From: Desulfobacteraceae bacterium
GTDB lineage: Bacteria > Desulfobacterota > Desulfobacteria > Desulfobacterales > JAABSP01
DNA: 64,000 nucleotides
Direction of reading: 5' to 3'
Assembly (NCBI GenBank): GCA_011390345.1
Contig: JAABSP010000014.1
Location: 1 to 64,000 of the forward strand
The notes under the pieces are model-generated. The model was not told where the DNA came from, ran no database searches, and saw nothing but the letters and a program-made list of their open reading frames with translations. Below, in pieces: positions 53,161 to 64,000 of this stretch. A program made the position numbers and the translations under genes. Each line of letters begins with the position of its first letter. The stretch's first letter is position 1.

Positions 53161-54177
53161 TTAGACCATTCTCTCGAAGTTCTGCATTTCCGACTGGTAC
53201 TCCTCCAGAAGCTTGCGCACCGGGAAGTGGTCGATGAAGTCCTCAAATCCCTTGGCGCCGAAGATATAATCGTCATAGTAGGCCGCAAGCCCTTTGGGAT
53301 CTCCCTTGCGAAGACGGGTTCCCAGGGCGTGGAAGGTGGCGATGTGCTCCTTGTTGAAGTAGTAATAGCGCCGGCAGTTGGTGGGATAGGCCCCGAAGGG
53401 GACATGTACCACCGCATCCACCGCGAAAAAAGGAATGCCGATCTCCTTGGGTCTGCGGGTGATCACCCGGTGGGGGACGATCCGCTCGCAGGTGACGATG
53501 GTGTAATCGGCCGCCATCGCGATCTCCTGGCAGGTGGCGTCCGTGCCGTTGATGACGCAGTTGCCGAACATGTCCGCGGTCTGGACATGGATGATCGCGA
53601 CATTCGGGTAGCTGGCCGGCAGCAGGATGATGGGACGGCCCGTAAAGGGGCAGTCCATCACCTTTGCCCGGCATTTCTTCAGGATGTCGCTGCCCAGAGG
53701 ACTGCGGCAGGGGATGAAGGTGAGGCCCATCGCGCCGGCCTTGAAGCGGGCGCTCATATTGTAGTTGCTCCAGTCCTCCAGCTCCACCATCCCGTTCTCC
53801 GCGATGTAGCGGAAGATGGGGGAGAGGCCGAAGGATTCATGGGCCCAGTAGGCGAACTCCATCCGCTTGATGGAGAAGTGATCGGGTCTGAGGGCCATTG
53901 CCCCGGCCAGATAATCGATGGCCATGCCGCCCGACTGGTAAGAGAGGGTCAGATCCTTGAAGCCGTGCCTGATCATCTCGAAAGTGGCCGCCACGGGCTG
54001 TCGGTTGTCCACGAACCCGCCGATGGCCACATTGTCGCCGTCCTTTATAAAGCGGTTTACGGCATCTTTCAAAGAGGATCGTTTATCCCGCTTCGATTTA
54101 TCCTTGTTGACCAGCGCCTTGCGCGCTGCATCGGGCGTCAGGCCTGTCCAGAAAAACTGTTCTTCGTTACTGCTCAC
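53161..54177 (-). CDS. CoA-transferase family I, alpha subunit
   Basis: 338 residues, with the NADB-like glycine-rich start GDNVAIGGFVDNRQPVAATF (about 48-67) of GctA-type subunits and SYPNVAIIHVQTADMFGNCV further on. With the beta subunit it moves CoA between a carboxylate and an acyl-CoA. It begins at a GTG at 54177 with AGGAAGG upstream. A TetR gene precedes it on the same strand, 65 bp away, with a 12-bp palindrome (TTAACAAGTTAA at 54215-54226) between. Confidence 0.85.
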   Translation of the reverse strand: MSSNEEQFFWTGLTPDAARKALVNKDKSKRDKRSSLKDAVNRFIKDGDNVAIGGFVDNRQPVAATFEMIRHGFKDLTLSYQSGGMAIDYLAGAMALRPDHFSIKRMEFAYWAHESFGLSPIFRYIAENGMVELEDWSNYNMSARFKAGAMGLTFIPCRSPLGSDILKKCRAKVMDCPFTGRPIILLPASYPNVAIIHVQTADMFGNCVINGTDATCQEIAMAADYTIVTCERIVPHRVITRRPKEIGIPFFAVDAVVHVPFGAYPTNCRRYYYFNKEHIATFHALGTRLRKGDPKGLAAYYDDYIFGAKGFEDFIDHFPVRKLLEEYQSEMQNFERMV

Positions 54178-54214
54178 GCATTACCTTCCTATTTGATGAA
54201 TAAAAGCAAGTCGT

Positions 54215-54226
54215 TTAACAAGTTAA
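54215..54226. promoter_or_regulatory. Palindrome between the TetR and CoA-transferase genes
   Basis: TTAAC-AA-GTTAA is a perfect 12-bp palindrome in the 65-bp gap upstream of the CoA-transferase alpha start. Its half-site resembles the GTTAC of the 55047-55059 palindrome. It is a plausible operator, unproven. Confidence 0.35.
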
Positions 54227-54242
54227 GACCGAAAAGCATACA

Positions 54243-54869
54243 TCATTCGGCCTCCGGATTGGAGATGGCTCTCCAGACCATTTCGAAAAGGACGTTGGCC
54301 TGCCCCGCAAGGCTCCCCTTCTGGCCCCGGGAGATCCACATGAAAAAGGAGCGCTGGACCATCCCCAGCATAAAATCGAGCAGCACCCCGGCCCGGACGT
54401 TCGGGTTCAAAACGCCTTCCTTTTGACCCTGGCGCAGGGTATCCAGAAAGAGGTCGATCATCTTGGGCTGGCGAAAGGTCCGGTCCACCATCCAGGTCTT
54501 CATGGGCAGGGTCATGAAGAGAATCCGGCCCAGTCCCGGCTTCCGCTCGTAATAGTCGAGCTGGAGCCAGAAGACCTTCCGCAGCTTCTCCTTCAGGTCC
54601 TCGATCCCCTGGAGATGGTCGATGATCCGGTCCGTCAGCTTCCCGAGCCAGATATCGACGAATGCGAAGAGGAGCCCTTCTTTGCTGCCGTAATAGCTGT
54701 AGATGGTGGAAAAGCTCACCCCTGCCTTTTTGGCCACTGCCCGGATGTTGGCCTTGTGGAAGTCGGATTCTGAGAAGATCTCCAGCACCGCAACTTCAAG
54801 GCGTCGATGGGCCTCCGGACTGAGCCGGTTGTGAACATTGTTACGCAGGGCCTCTTTTTCCATTGCCAC
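54243..54869 (-). CDS. TetR-family transcriptional regulator
   Basis: 208 residues. The N-terminal HTH lies at about 20-70 with IRAVAKKAGVSFSTIYSYYG, the recognition helix region of TetR proteins, then a helical ligand-binding domain. It precedes the CoA-transferase and methylmalonyl genes on the same strand, so it probably controls them and itself; the ligand may be an acyl-CoA. The start is either the GTG at 54869 or the ATG at 54863; neither has a ribosome site. Three copies of ACATTGTTAC lie in and upstream of the gene (see 54835-55213). Confidence 0.82.
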   Translation of the reverse strand: MAMEKEALRNNVHNRLSPEAHRRLEVAVLEIFSESDFHKANIRAVAKKAGVSFSTIYSYYGSKEGLLFAFVDIWLGKLTDRIIDHLQGIEDLKEKLRKVFWLQLDYYERKPGLGRILFMTLPMKTWMVDRTFRQPKMIDLFLDTLRQGQKEGVLNPNVRAGVLLDFMLGMVQRSFFMWISRGQKGSLAGQANVLFEMVWRAISNPEAE

Positions 54870-55213
54870 GGGTGAGCCGTCCAGACCATATCTTTTTGAT
54901 ATTGAAGTTGATAATCCTGAGCCGCCGGATGCGGCCTCATTTTAGGGCTTCGGATGTCGAAAAAATGGTCTATGAAAATAATCGGCGTAAGCCTTTTGAT
55001 TACCTCAAAAACCATATGACCAGAGCCCTTTCGATCCTGGGACTCTGTAACAATGTTACTATATGAATCCGCTTCACATGTCAAGCCTAAAAATTCTTCA
55101 AGCGGATGAAGGTGTTAAATTTTAAAACTGGAGGAAAATCATTGGGGCTGCAGAGGGATTGTGAAAGGGAGGCCGGAAACAGGGGTAAAGGAAGAGGGGA
55201 GAAACATTGTTAC
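54835..55213. promoter_or_regulatory. Three copies of ACATTGTTAC around the TetR start (candidate operators)
   Basis: ACATTGTTAC is at 54835-54844 (inside the gene) and at 55204-55213. The palindrome GTAAC-AAT-GTTAC lies at 55047-55059; its complement contains the same 10-mer. Three copies within 380 bp is more than expected by chance, and the palindrome is of TetR operator type. Confidence 0.45.
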
Positions 55214-55311
55214 GGGATAAAATGAAAAACCGGCAAGCGCCGGTTCAGGGTCAGGTTCAGGGCCGACCTCGGGGAGAATATGGCCGGCAGGATTTCAAAA
55301 ACATCCCATCT
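54870..55311. other. 442-bp spacer without a recognised gene
   Basis: Contains candidate TetR operators (55047-55059 and 55204-55213) and a terminator (55212-55245) for the nucleotidyltransferase gene. No frame has coding character. Confidence 0.5.
55212..55245 (-). terminator. Intrinsic terminator of the nucleotidyltransferase gene
   Basis: AACCGGC (55228-55234) and GCCGGTT (55239-55245) form a stem with the loop AAGC. On the minus strand it is followed by TTTTCATTTT. It lies 67 bp beyond the gene's stop codon. Confidence 0.7.
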
Positions 55312-56013
55312 CTATGGTTTTCTTTTTGGAGGCTTTCTTCGTCTGACCGATTCGGAATAGCTGCTCGATTTCTCTTTATCCGCCATTGCGATCCACTGCT
55401 TCAACATCGCCGATGATTCTTCATCTTCATCAAATTCATCATTATTCAGGTAAAAGATTAGCTTCCGGAGATCGACTGCGTCCGATTTTATAAGATTTAT
55501 CCCATCTACTTTATGCTTTTCCATACCTGAAAGCAGATACATCCAGAGCAGGTATTCGCTCTGAATAACCGGCACAGCGACACCGAAAATCTCTTCTTCG
55601 GTTGCCGTAACTCTTCCGGATTCCTCCGGATCAAATTCGCTGAAGAGCAAATCGGCTTCAACTCCTGTGGCCCTATCCCGGACCGTCATTAGATATTCAT
55701 CGTTCAACAGAATCGATAAATCGTGTTCTTTGAAAAGGTTCTGCAAGTCCTGGTAATCATCGGGATGAATCAATAAATCGATGTCAACGGTGTACCGGGG
55801 TTTGCATCGGATGCCCAAAGAGAGTGCCCCGGCCAGTGCGAACTCGATACCGTTTTCGTTTAAAATATCCGTGATCTTTTTCAGGGTCTGCCCGATATAG
55901 GTGGGATTTCCCTTCATGTCCTGTTCCAATAATTGTTGAAGGTGATGCGCATTTGGAAAAACGCCCTCTGTATGAGTTGGTTTGATATCAGGGTATATAT
56001 CGGTCCGGCTCAT
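55312..56013 (-). CDS. Nucleotidyltransferase-fold protein (AbiEii/MNT-like)
   Basis: 233 residues. Residues about 55-110 match the polymerase-beta-type nucleotidyltransferase core: FALAGALSLGIRCKPRYTVD then IDLLI (the G-x-DxD pattern). The rest (VEADLLFSEFDPEE, then VPVIQSEYLLWMYLLSGMEK) is alpha/beta. Related proteins include AbiEii/MNT antitoxin-toxin nucleotidyltransferases and other small-RNA or protein modifiers, so a toxin role is possible but not shown; no typical antitoxin partner adjoins it. The C-terminus is strongly basic (SVRRRKPPKRKP). Start: ATG at 56013 or TTG at 56031. Confidence 0.6.
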   Translation of the reverse strand: MSRTDIYPDIKPTHTEGVFPNAHHLQQLLEQDMKGNPTYIGQTLKKITDILNENGIEFALAGALSLGIRCKPRYTVDIDLLIHPDDYQDLQNLFKEHDLSILLNDEYLMTVRDRATGVEADLLFSEFDPEESGRVTATEEEIFGVAVPVIQSEYLLWMYLLSGMEKHKVDGINLIKSDAVDLRKLIFYLNNDEFDEDEESSAMLKQWIAMADKEKSSSYSESVRRRKPPKRKP

Positions 56014-56111
56014 TTCATAACGATCAAACAACTTTTTTGTGATGACTGCAGAAAGGCATTCCCCTTCAGACTACATTTCCCAAGGGCTTTCCCCAATCCA
56101 ACAAGCCATAT

Positions 56112-56333
56112 TTAAGCGGCATAACGAATAATCTCCAGTTCAGCATCTGCGCTTACCCCATCCAATATCTTTTCTACACGGCTCATCACTGCATCAGGAA
56201 TCAGATAATCACCACAATTCTCACATTGCAAAATCGGCATACCTTTCAAAATAACAATGGTCGTATGGCTGATTTTGAAAGGCAGGTCAGTAGCCAAAGA
56301 CTTCAATTCTGATCCACATAAATGGCACTTCAT
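56112..56333 (-). CDS. YgiT-type zinc-finger protein (MqsA-like antitoxin half)
   Basis: 73 residues from the ATG at 56333, after AAGGAGGT. It has two CxxC pairs, CHLCG near the start and CENCGDY in the middle, a YgiT/MqsA N-terminal zinc finger, and ends in a short helix with VMSRVEKILDGV. In this family such proteins pair with a small toxin encoded immediately upstream. Here the DUF4258 gene lies 5 bp upstream, so an antitoxin role is inferred. The DNA-binding HTH of full MqsA is absent. Confidence 0.7.
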   Translation of the reverse strand: MKCHLCGSELKSLATDLPFKISHTTIVILKGMPILQCENCGDYLIPDAVMSRVEKILDGVSADAELEIIRYAA

Positions 56334-56338
56334 GAAGA

Positions 56339-56692
56339 TTACCTCCTTATTCTGAAGCCTTCCTCCCATTGTCCCAAGGTGGGACGGTAGGCGGTAACAA
56401 CCCGGATATTATCAGCACTGACATCAAGTGCAAATAGAATATGGAATATATCATCAAAATATTCAGAACGGATAAGATAGCTTGGACAATATTTATCCTT
56501 CGGATATTCCCCGATAATTTCATAGCTATCGTGTGAATTGAGAATTGCATCCCGGGAAATAAAACGGCCTTTCAATCGCATATTCACATGATATGTCCAA
56601 AATACTTTCTTGTGGATCACGCACCTTCGGATAAACTGCAATGGCTCATCCGGAATTTTTCCATTCAGCGATATCTCATCCCCTAAACTCAT
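56339..56692 (-). CDS. DUF4258 family protein, putative toxin
   Basis: 117 residues. The DUF4258 motif is YHVNMRLKGRFISRDAI (a H-x-R/M pattern) with strands ending in RVVTAYRP, the compact alpha/beta fold shared with RelE/ParE-like and MqsR-like toxins. DUF4258 proteins are commonly linked to YgiT-type zinc fingers, as is the case here with the next gene 5 bp downstream. mRNA-interferase activity is only an inference from context. The ATG at 56692 has no good ribosome site. Confidence 0.65.
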   Translation of the reverse strand: MSLGDEISLNGKIPDEPLQFIRRCVIHKKVFWTYHVNMRLKGRFISRDAILNSHDSYEIIGEYPKDKYCPSYLIRSEYFDDIFHILFALDVSADNIRVVTAYRPTLGQWEEGFRIRR

Positions 56693-56743
56693 TTATGCGC
56701 TGTCCTGCCCTACATGCATGCTCAACCCATTTGGAACTTTTCT

Positions 56744-56779
56744 GAAAAGCGGCCGGGAGATGATCCCCGGTCGCTTTTC
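56744..56779 (-). terminator. Strong hairpin after the aminotransferase gene
   Basis: GAAAAGCGGCCGGG (56744-56757) pairs with CCCCGGTCGCTTTTC (56765-56779) with one wobble, giving a stem of about 14 bp around AGATGAT. A weak T-run follows on the minus strand. It stands 15 bp beyond the aminotransferase stop. Confidence 0.75.
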
Positions 56780-56794
56780 TCCGTTCAAAAATCG

Positions 56795-57985
56795 CTAAGA
56801 TGCTGAACCGGCCTTCTCGATGGCCCTTTTGAAACCCGGAATCGCATTCTTCACGGTATCCGCATCCACACAGTAGGAGAGGCGGAAATGGCCGGGTCTG
56901 CCGAAGCCGGCGCCGGGAACCCCTAAGATCAGCTCCTCCTGAAGGATCCGGACGAACTCCACATCATCGGGAATCGGGCTTTTTGGGAAGAGATAGAATG
57001 CCCCTGCCGGTTTGATGAATTCATATCCGGCCTCTTCAAGGCCATTGCTGAGGATCTTCCGGTTTTCGGCATATGGGGTGATGTCGGTTTTGACGCCCTG
57101 AAGCCTTGCCACCACCCGCTGCATCAGCGCCGGCGCGTTGACAAAGCCGAGAATCCGATTGGCCAGGGTCATCCCGGCCATCAGGCTCGCTTTATGGGTC
57201 GCATTGGGATTGACGGCCGCATATCCGAGCCGTTCTCCCGGAATGGAGATATCCTTTGAATAGGAGGTGATCAGGATGCTCTCGGGAAAGATCGAAAAGA
57301 TGCTCGGAACCGTGACGCCGTCATAGACGATCTTCCGGTACGGCTCGTCCGAGATCAGATAAATCGTGCGGCCGATCTTTTCACCCTTCTCCTTTAAAAG
57401 CCCTGCCAGCTTCTCCAGGCTCTCCCGGGAATAGACCTGACCTGTGGGATTGTTGGGGGAGTTGATGATGATCGCCTTGGTCTTTTCGGTGACCGCGTCT
57501 CCGATCGCGTCGAGGTTCAAGGTGAAGTCGTCGTTTGTGGGAACTGGTTTCAATACGCCGCCATGATTGTCCGCGTAGAAGCCGTACTCCACGAAAAAGG
57601 GCGCAGGTGTGATCACCTCGTCGCAGGGGTCCAGAATCGCCTTCAGCACCACGTTCAGGCCCCCGCCGGCCCCGCAGGTCATCACCACCTCGTCGGCAGA
57701 GACCCCGACGCCCTGTTCTTCGGTGAGATAGTCGGCCACGGCCTTGCGCACATGGGGATAGCCGGGGTTGGGCATGTACGCGTTGTCGCCGGGCTTGAAG
57801 TTCTTTACCGTGTCGGTGATCACTTCGTAGAACTCTTTCGGCGGCGGCAGGTTCGGGTTGCCCAGGCTGAAGTCGTAGACATTTTCGGCCCCGTGCTCGG
57901 CCTTGAGACGGGCCCCCTCCTCGAACATCTTCCGAATCCAGGAGGAGCGGGTGATCATGGTTTCGATTTTACTGGCAATGGTCAT
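56795..57985 (-). CDS. PLP-dependent aminotransferase class I/II (AspC-like)
   Basis: 396 residues. Transfers amino groups between amino acids and 2-oxoacids; likely an aspartate- or alanine-type enzyme. The PLP lysine is in LITSYSKDISIPGERLGYAA (about residue 240), with NSPNNPTGQVYSRE (about 170) for cofactor/substrate binding and a C-terminal arginine in FRLSYC. Cytoplasmic. Its start codon at 57985 has only a weak ribosome site; a long inverted repeat (58021-58068) lies in its leader. Confidence 0.92.
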   Translation of the reverse strand: MTIASKIETMITRSSWIRKMFEEGARLKAEHGAENVYDFSLGNPNLPPPKEFYEVITDTVKNFKPGDNAYMPNPGYPHVRKAVADYLTEEQGVGVSADEVVMTCGAGGGLNVVLKAILDPCDEVITPAPFFVEYGFYADNHGGVLKPVPTNDDFTLNLDAIGDAVTEKTKAIIINSPNNPTGQVYSRESLEKLAGLLKEKGEKIGRTIYLISDEPYRKIVYDGVTVPSIFSIFPESILITSYSKDISIPGERLGYAAVNPNATHKASLMAGMTLANRILGFVNAPALMQRVVARLQGVKTDITPYAENRKILSNGLEEAGYEFIKPAGAFYLFPKSPIPDDVEFVRILQEELILGVPGAGFGRPGHFRLSYCVDADTVKNAIPGFKRAIEKAGSAS

Positions 57986-58020
57986 GGAGAGCGCTTTCGA
58001 AAATGGAGGGTTTCATCCCC

Positions 58021-58068
58021 CCGCAGATCCCCGGAATCGGCAGAATCTCTGCCTTTGGGGATCAGCGG
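58021..58068. repeat. Nested inverted repeat (cruciform-like) upstream of the aminotransferase gene
   Basis: CCGC...GCGG, inside it GATCCCC...GGGGATC, and inside that GGCAGA-ATC-TCTGCC form three nested exact arms. It lies between the NifU-like and aminotransferase genes, both reading leftwards. There is no T-run, so an intrinsic terminator is unlikely. Confidence 0.75.
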
Positions 58069-58144
58069 AGAGACAGCGGAATCCATATTCGGGTGAATAT
58101 GGTTGTATTACTGGATTGGAAAAGGATCGACCATAAAGGCGCGT

Positions 58145-58366
58145 TTAGACCTTCTCCACGGTCTTGACCTCGGGAATCTCCTGCTTCAGCACCCGCTCGA
58201 TGCCGTTCTTCAGCGTCACCTGGGACATGGGACATCCCGCACATGCGCCCTGAAGCCGCACCTTCACCGTGCCGTTCTCATCGACCTCCACCAGTTCCAC
58301 ATCCCCGCCATCCTTCTGGAGCGCGGGTCTGATCTTGTCCAATACCGCCTGTACTTTCTCTTTCAT
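58145..58366 (-). CDS. NifU-like Fe-S scaffold domain protein
   Basis: 73 residues, only the NifU C-terminal domain (Nfu). The cluster-binding CxxC is in [19 protein letters not shown] (about 40-58). It begins [20 protein letters not shown], the family start. It probably binds or transfers [4Fe-4S] clusters to acceptor proteins. The ATG at 58366 follows AAGGAGATCATA. It lies between tgt and the aminotransferase. Confidence 0.9.
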   Translation of the reverse strand: MKEKVQAVLDKIRPALQKDGGDVELVEVDENGTVKVRLQGACAGCPMSQVTLKNGIERVLKQEIPEVKTVEKV

Positions 58367-58402
58367 TATGATCTCCTTATTATAAAATAATGATACACCG
58401 AT

Positions 58403-59542
<1,140 letters not shown>

Positions 59543-59555
59543 TCAGTCGATTTTT

Positions 59556-60644
59556 CTACCGGATGAACATGGCATCGCCATAGCTGTAGAAGCGGTATTC
59601 GGCCTCAACAGCCTGTCGGTAGGCATTTAATATCTTCTCCCGGCCCGCAAACGCGGAGACGAGCATCAAAAGCGTCGATTCGGGAAGGTGGAAATTGGTG
59701 ATCATCCGGTCCACGGCCTTGAACCGGTATCCGGGATAGATGAAGAGGTCGCACTCTCCGAAGCCCGGCGCGATCCTTCCGGTCTCATCCGCGGCATACT
59801 CCAGTGTCCGCACACAGGTGGTTCCCACCGCGATCACTCTTCGGCCATCGGCCTTTGCCCGGGAGACGGTCTCCGCGGTCGAGGGGGAGATCTCAAATCT
59901 TTCCGAATGCATCCGATGGCTCCGAATATCTTTCATCCGAACCGGCACAAAGGTTCCGTACCCGACATGGAGGGTGATGGATGCGATCTCCACCCCCTTC
60001 TCCCGAATCCGGTCCAGCAGCCCCGGGGTAAAGTGAAGCCCTGCGGTGGGCGCGGCCACTGCCCCCTCCTTTTCGGCATAGACGGTCTGGTAGGCGGCCG
60101 CATCTTCCTCGGCCCGCGCGCTCCCCCTTCTGCTCTCCTCCGGCTTTCTGCCGATATAGGGCGGAAGGGGAATTCTGCCGATCCGGTGGAGAAGATCGGA
60201 AAAAGAAGCATTCGGGCTGGAAAAGGCGACCGTATAGAGGCCCTCTGCAAAATCGAGCACCTCGGCCTGAAGCCCCTCGTCGAAAAGCAGGATCGTCCCT
60301 GCTCGAGGGCGCTTGGATGCCCGGATCAGGCAGCGGTGGACGGGCCTTTTATCCGCGGATGCGCCATTACGCCCGTTGCTTCCGCTATAATCGAGGATCA
60401 GCACCTCGACATTTCCGCCGGTCTCCTTCTTTCCCAGCAGGCGGGCCGGGACCACCCGGGTGTCGTTGACCACCAGGACATCTCCGGCCTCCATCAGATC
60501 CGGAAGATCCCGGAACCGGTGATGGGCAAGGCCGCCATCCCCCCGGTCCAACAGCAGCAGTCTCGAGCCCTCCCGGTCCGGCACAGGAACCTGCGCGATC
60601 CGATCTTCGGGAAGCTCATACCGGTAATCCGAAAGGGAATACAC
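59556..60644 (-). CDS. queA: S-adenosylmethionine:tRNA ribosyltransferase-isomerase
   Basis: Adds the epoxycyclopentanediol ring to preQ1-tRNA, the step after Tgt. 362 residues. Family motifs seen are LPEDRIAQVPVPDREGSRLL, VNDTRVVPARLLGKKETGGN, GRIPLPPYIGR and the C-terminal NFHLPESTLLMLVSAFAG. The start is a GTG at 60644, 4 bp after the DUF2065 stop, so it is probably coupled to it. Confidence 0.95.
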   Translation of the reverse strand: MYSLSDYRYELPEDRIAQVPVPDREGSRLLLLDRGDGGLAHHRFRDLPDLMEAGDVLVVNDTRVVPARLLGKKETGGNVEVLILDYSGSNGRNGASADKRPVHRCLIRASKRPRAGTILLFDEGLQAEVLDFAEGLYTVAFSSPNASFSDLLHRIGRIPLPPYIGRKPEESRRGSARAEEDAAAYQTVYAEKEGAVAAPTAGLHFTPGLLDRIREKGVEIASITLHVGYGTFVPVRMKDIRSHRMHSERFEISPSTAETVSRAKADGRRVIAVGTTCVRTLEYAADETGRIAPGFGECDLFIYPGYRFKAVDRMITNFHLPESTLLMLVSAFAGREKILNAYRQAVEAEYRFYSYGDAMFIR

Positions 60645-60648
60645 CGGA

Positions 60649-60837
60649 TCAGGACTGCTTTCCGATGTAGATCAGAAAGAGGCCCGTCAGCATCAGAAAG
60701 AAGCCGAGCTTCCGAAGGGTTCCTTCGGGCGCGGTCATGATCATCTGCATCCATCCTTTGATCTTATCCGGAAAGGCCGCATAGGGAAGCCCTTCGATAA
60801 ACATTACAAAACCGAGCACACACAGGAAAAATTCCAT
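60649..60837 (-). CDS. DUF2065 small membrane protein
   Basis: 62 residues from the ATG at 60837 (after CGGAGTG). Two hydrophobic segments (MEFFLCVLGFVMFIEGLPYA and LGFFLMLTGLFLIYIG) with a short polar loop, matching DUF2065. Function unknown; found as single small inner-membrane proteins in many proteobacteria. It lies 4 bp before queA. Confidence 0.8.
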   Translation of the reverse strand: MEFFLCVLGFVMFIEGLPYAAFPDKIKGWMQMIMTAPEGTLRKLGFFLMLTGLFLIYIGKQS

Positions 60838-61043
60838 AAAATATACACTCCGAAAAAAGAGGATCTCCAAAAAAAGGTAGAGAATTATAGGGGAATTTTA
60901 CCCATTTTGTCAAAAGAAAAAACCTTTCTTGCGAATCTCTCTCCGGTTTAGTAAATTTATCAGGAGATATACGAAAAATTCGGGATGAGAGGACAGCTCG
61001 AAATCAACCCAAAACAGGTTCAAAAACAGAGGAGGGATCAATA

Positions 61044-63800
<2,757 letters not shown>

Positions 63801-63869
63801 CTGAAATTCGGAGAAGGTGTATCGCTCAAATCTGCAAAGAGCAGTTTTAAACAGGGATGGAAAGAAGCT

Positions 63870-63947
63870 ATGAATGGTGAGACGATGCCTATCGAAGAAT
63901 TGTGGGCAGGTATTGGAAATAAAGTCGGACCAATCATTCAAGTATAG
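63870..63947 (+). CDS. Possible 25-residue peptide
   Basis: An ATG with GGAAAGAAG upstream opens a short frame, MNGETMPIEELWAGIGNKVG plus five residues, just after acnA. Its composition is protein-like but too short to identify. It may be a real small protein, or part of a gene extending past the window edge; the frame stops before the edge, so the latter is unlikely. Confidence 0.2.
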   Translation: MNGETMPIEELWAGIGNKVGPIIQV

Positions 63948-64000
63948 AATCAAAACCAGCGAATAAGTCCTGCCCCGAAAGGGTTCGGAAGGGAGCGACA

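Noticed and set aside
52504-54426. 640-codon plus-strand frame opposite the CoA-transferase genes.
   Set aside because: Long because of GC-rich codon structure; the opposite strand has family motifs and ribosome sites.

Overview
The window looks like a chromosome segment of a Desulfobacterota (deltaproteobacterial) anaerobe, either a sulfate reducer or a syntroph. It is GC-rich and fully bacterial in layout. The indications are a methylmalonyl-CoA (propionate/succinate) cluster with a biotin carboxyltransferase but no biotin carboxylase, hydrogenase maturation genes hypA/hypB, a molybdopterin oxidoreductase, an archaeal/eukaryal-type prolyl-tRNA synthetase, and diderm envelope genes (bamD, lpoB, tolC, ompA-like). 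The taxonomic placement is an inference from gene content. I see no rRNA, tRNA, CRISPR array, insertion sequence or prophage.

Layout. 1-2.1 kb: tail of a chemotaxis receptor gene that has lost its front, then glgA. 2.3-7.3 kb: a rhomboid-like protein, a DUF309 pair, an acyl-CoA synthetase and a beta-CASP nuclease. 7.5-13 kb: a flavodoxin-family remnant, a Tat-exported DUF362 protein, a bacterial eRF1/Vms1-like protein, an EamA transporter, mltF and a small duplicated protein. 13-18 kb: ispG-proS-rsh, with rpmB. 18-24 kb: bamD, trxA, two OmpA-domain proteins with calcium-type repeats, a HTH/Cys regulator and pyrE. 24-31 kb: tolC-ftsE-ftsX-envC-ctpA-yibQ, a cell-division and peptidoglycan-hydrolysis block with overlapping genes. 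31-38 kb: molybdopterin enzyme, citrate synthase with a near-consensus promoter and a repeat-filled leader, a lone receiver domain, MreB fused to two zinc ribbons, and a Gate-domain membrane protein. 38-42 kb: EndoIII-like glycosylase, COG3014 lipoprotein, lpoB, hypB, hypA.

42-55 kb is the metabolic core, all on the minus strand: TetR regulator, CoA-transferase alpha and beta, methylmalonyl-CoA epimerase, methylmalonyl-CoA mutase, MeaB, carboxyltransferase 12S-like, a short OadG/MmdD-like subunit, a 5S plus biotin-carrier fusion, and sucC-sucD. Together they connect propionyl-CoA plus oxaloacetate with pyruvate plus succinate and ATP. Citrate synthase (33 kb) and aconitase (61 kb) add TCA-cycle steps. 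Four spacers of this cluster hold related inverted-arm repeats built from degenerate AGTGG/CCACT units, the most unusual structural feature of the window.

55-64 kb: a nucleotidyltransferase, a DUF4258/YgiT pair resembling a toxin-antitoxin module, an aminotransferase, a NifU-like protein, tgt-queA (queuosine), a DUF2065 protein and acnA. Three gene remnants (chemotaxis receptor, flavodoxin-family, glycosyltransferase) and several short tandem repeats suggest active local decay and repeat slippage.
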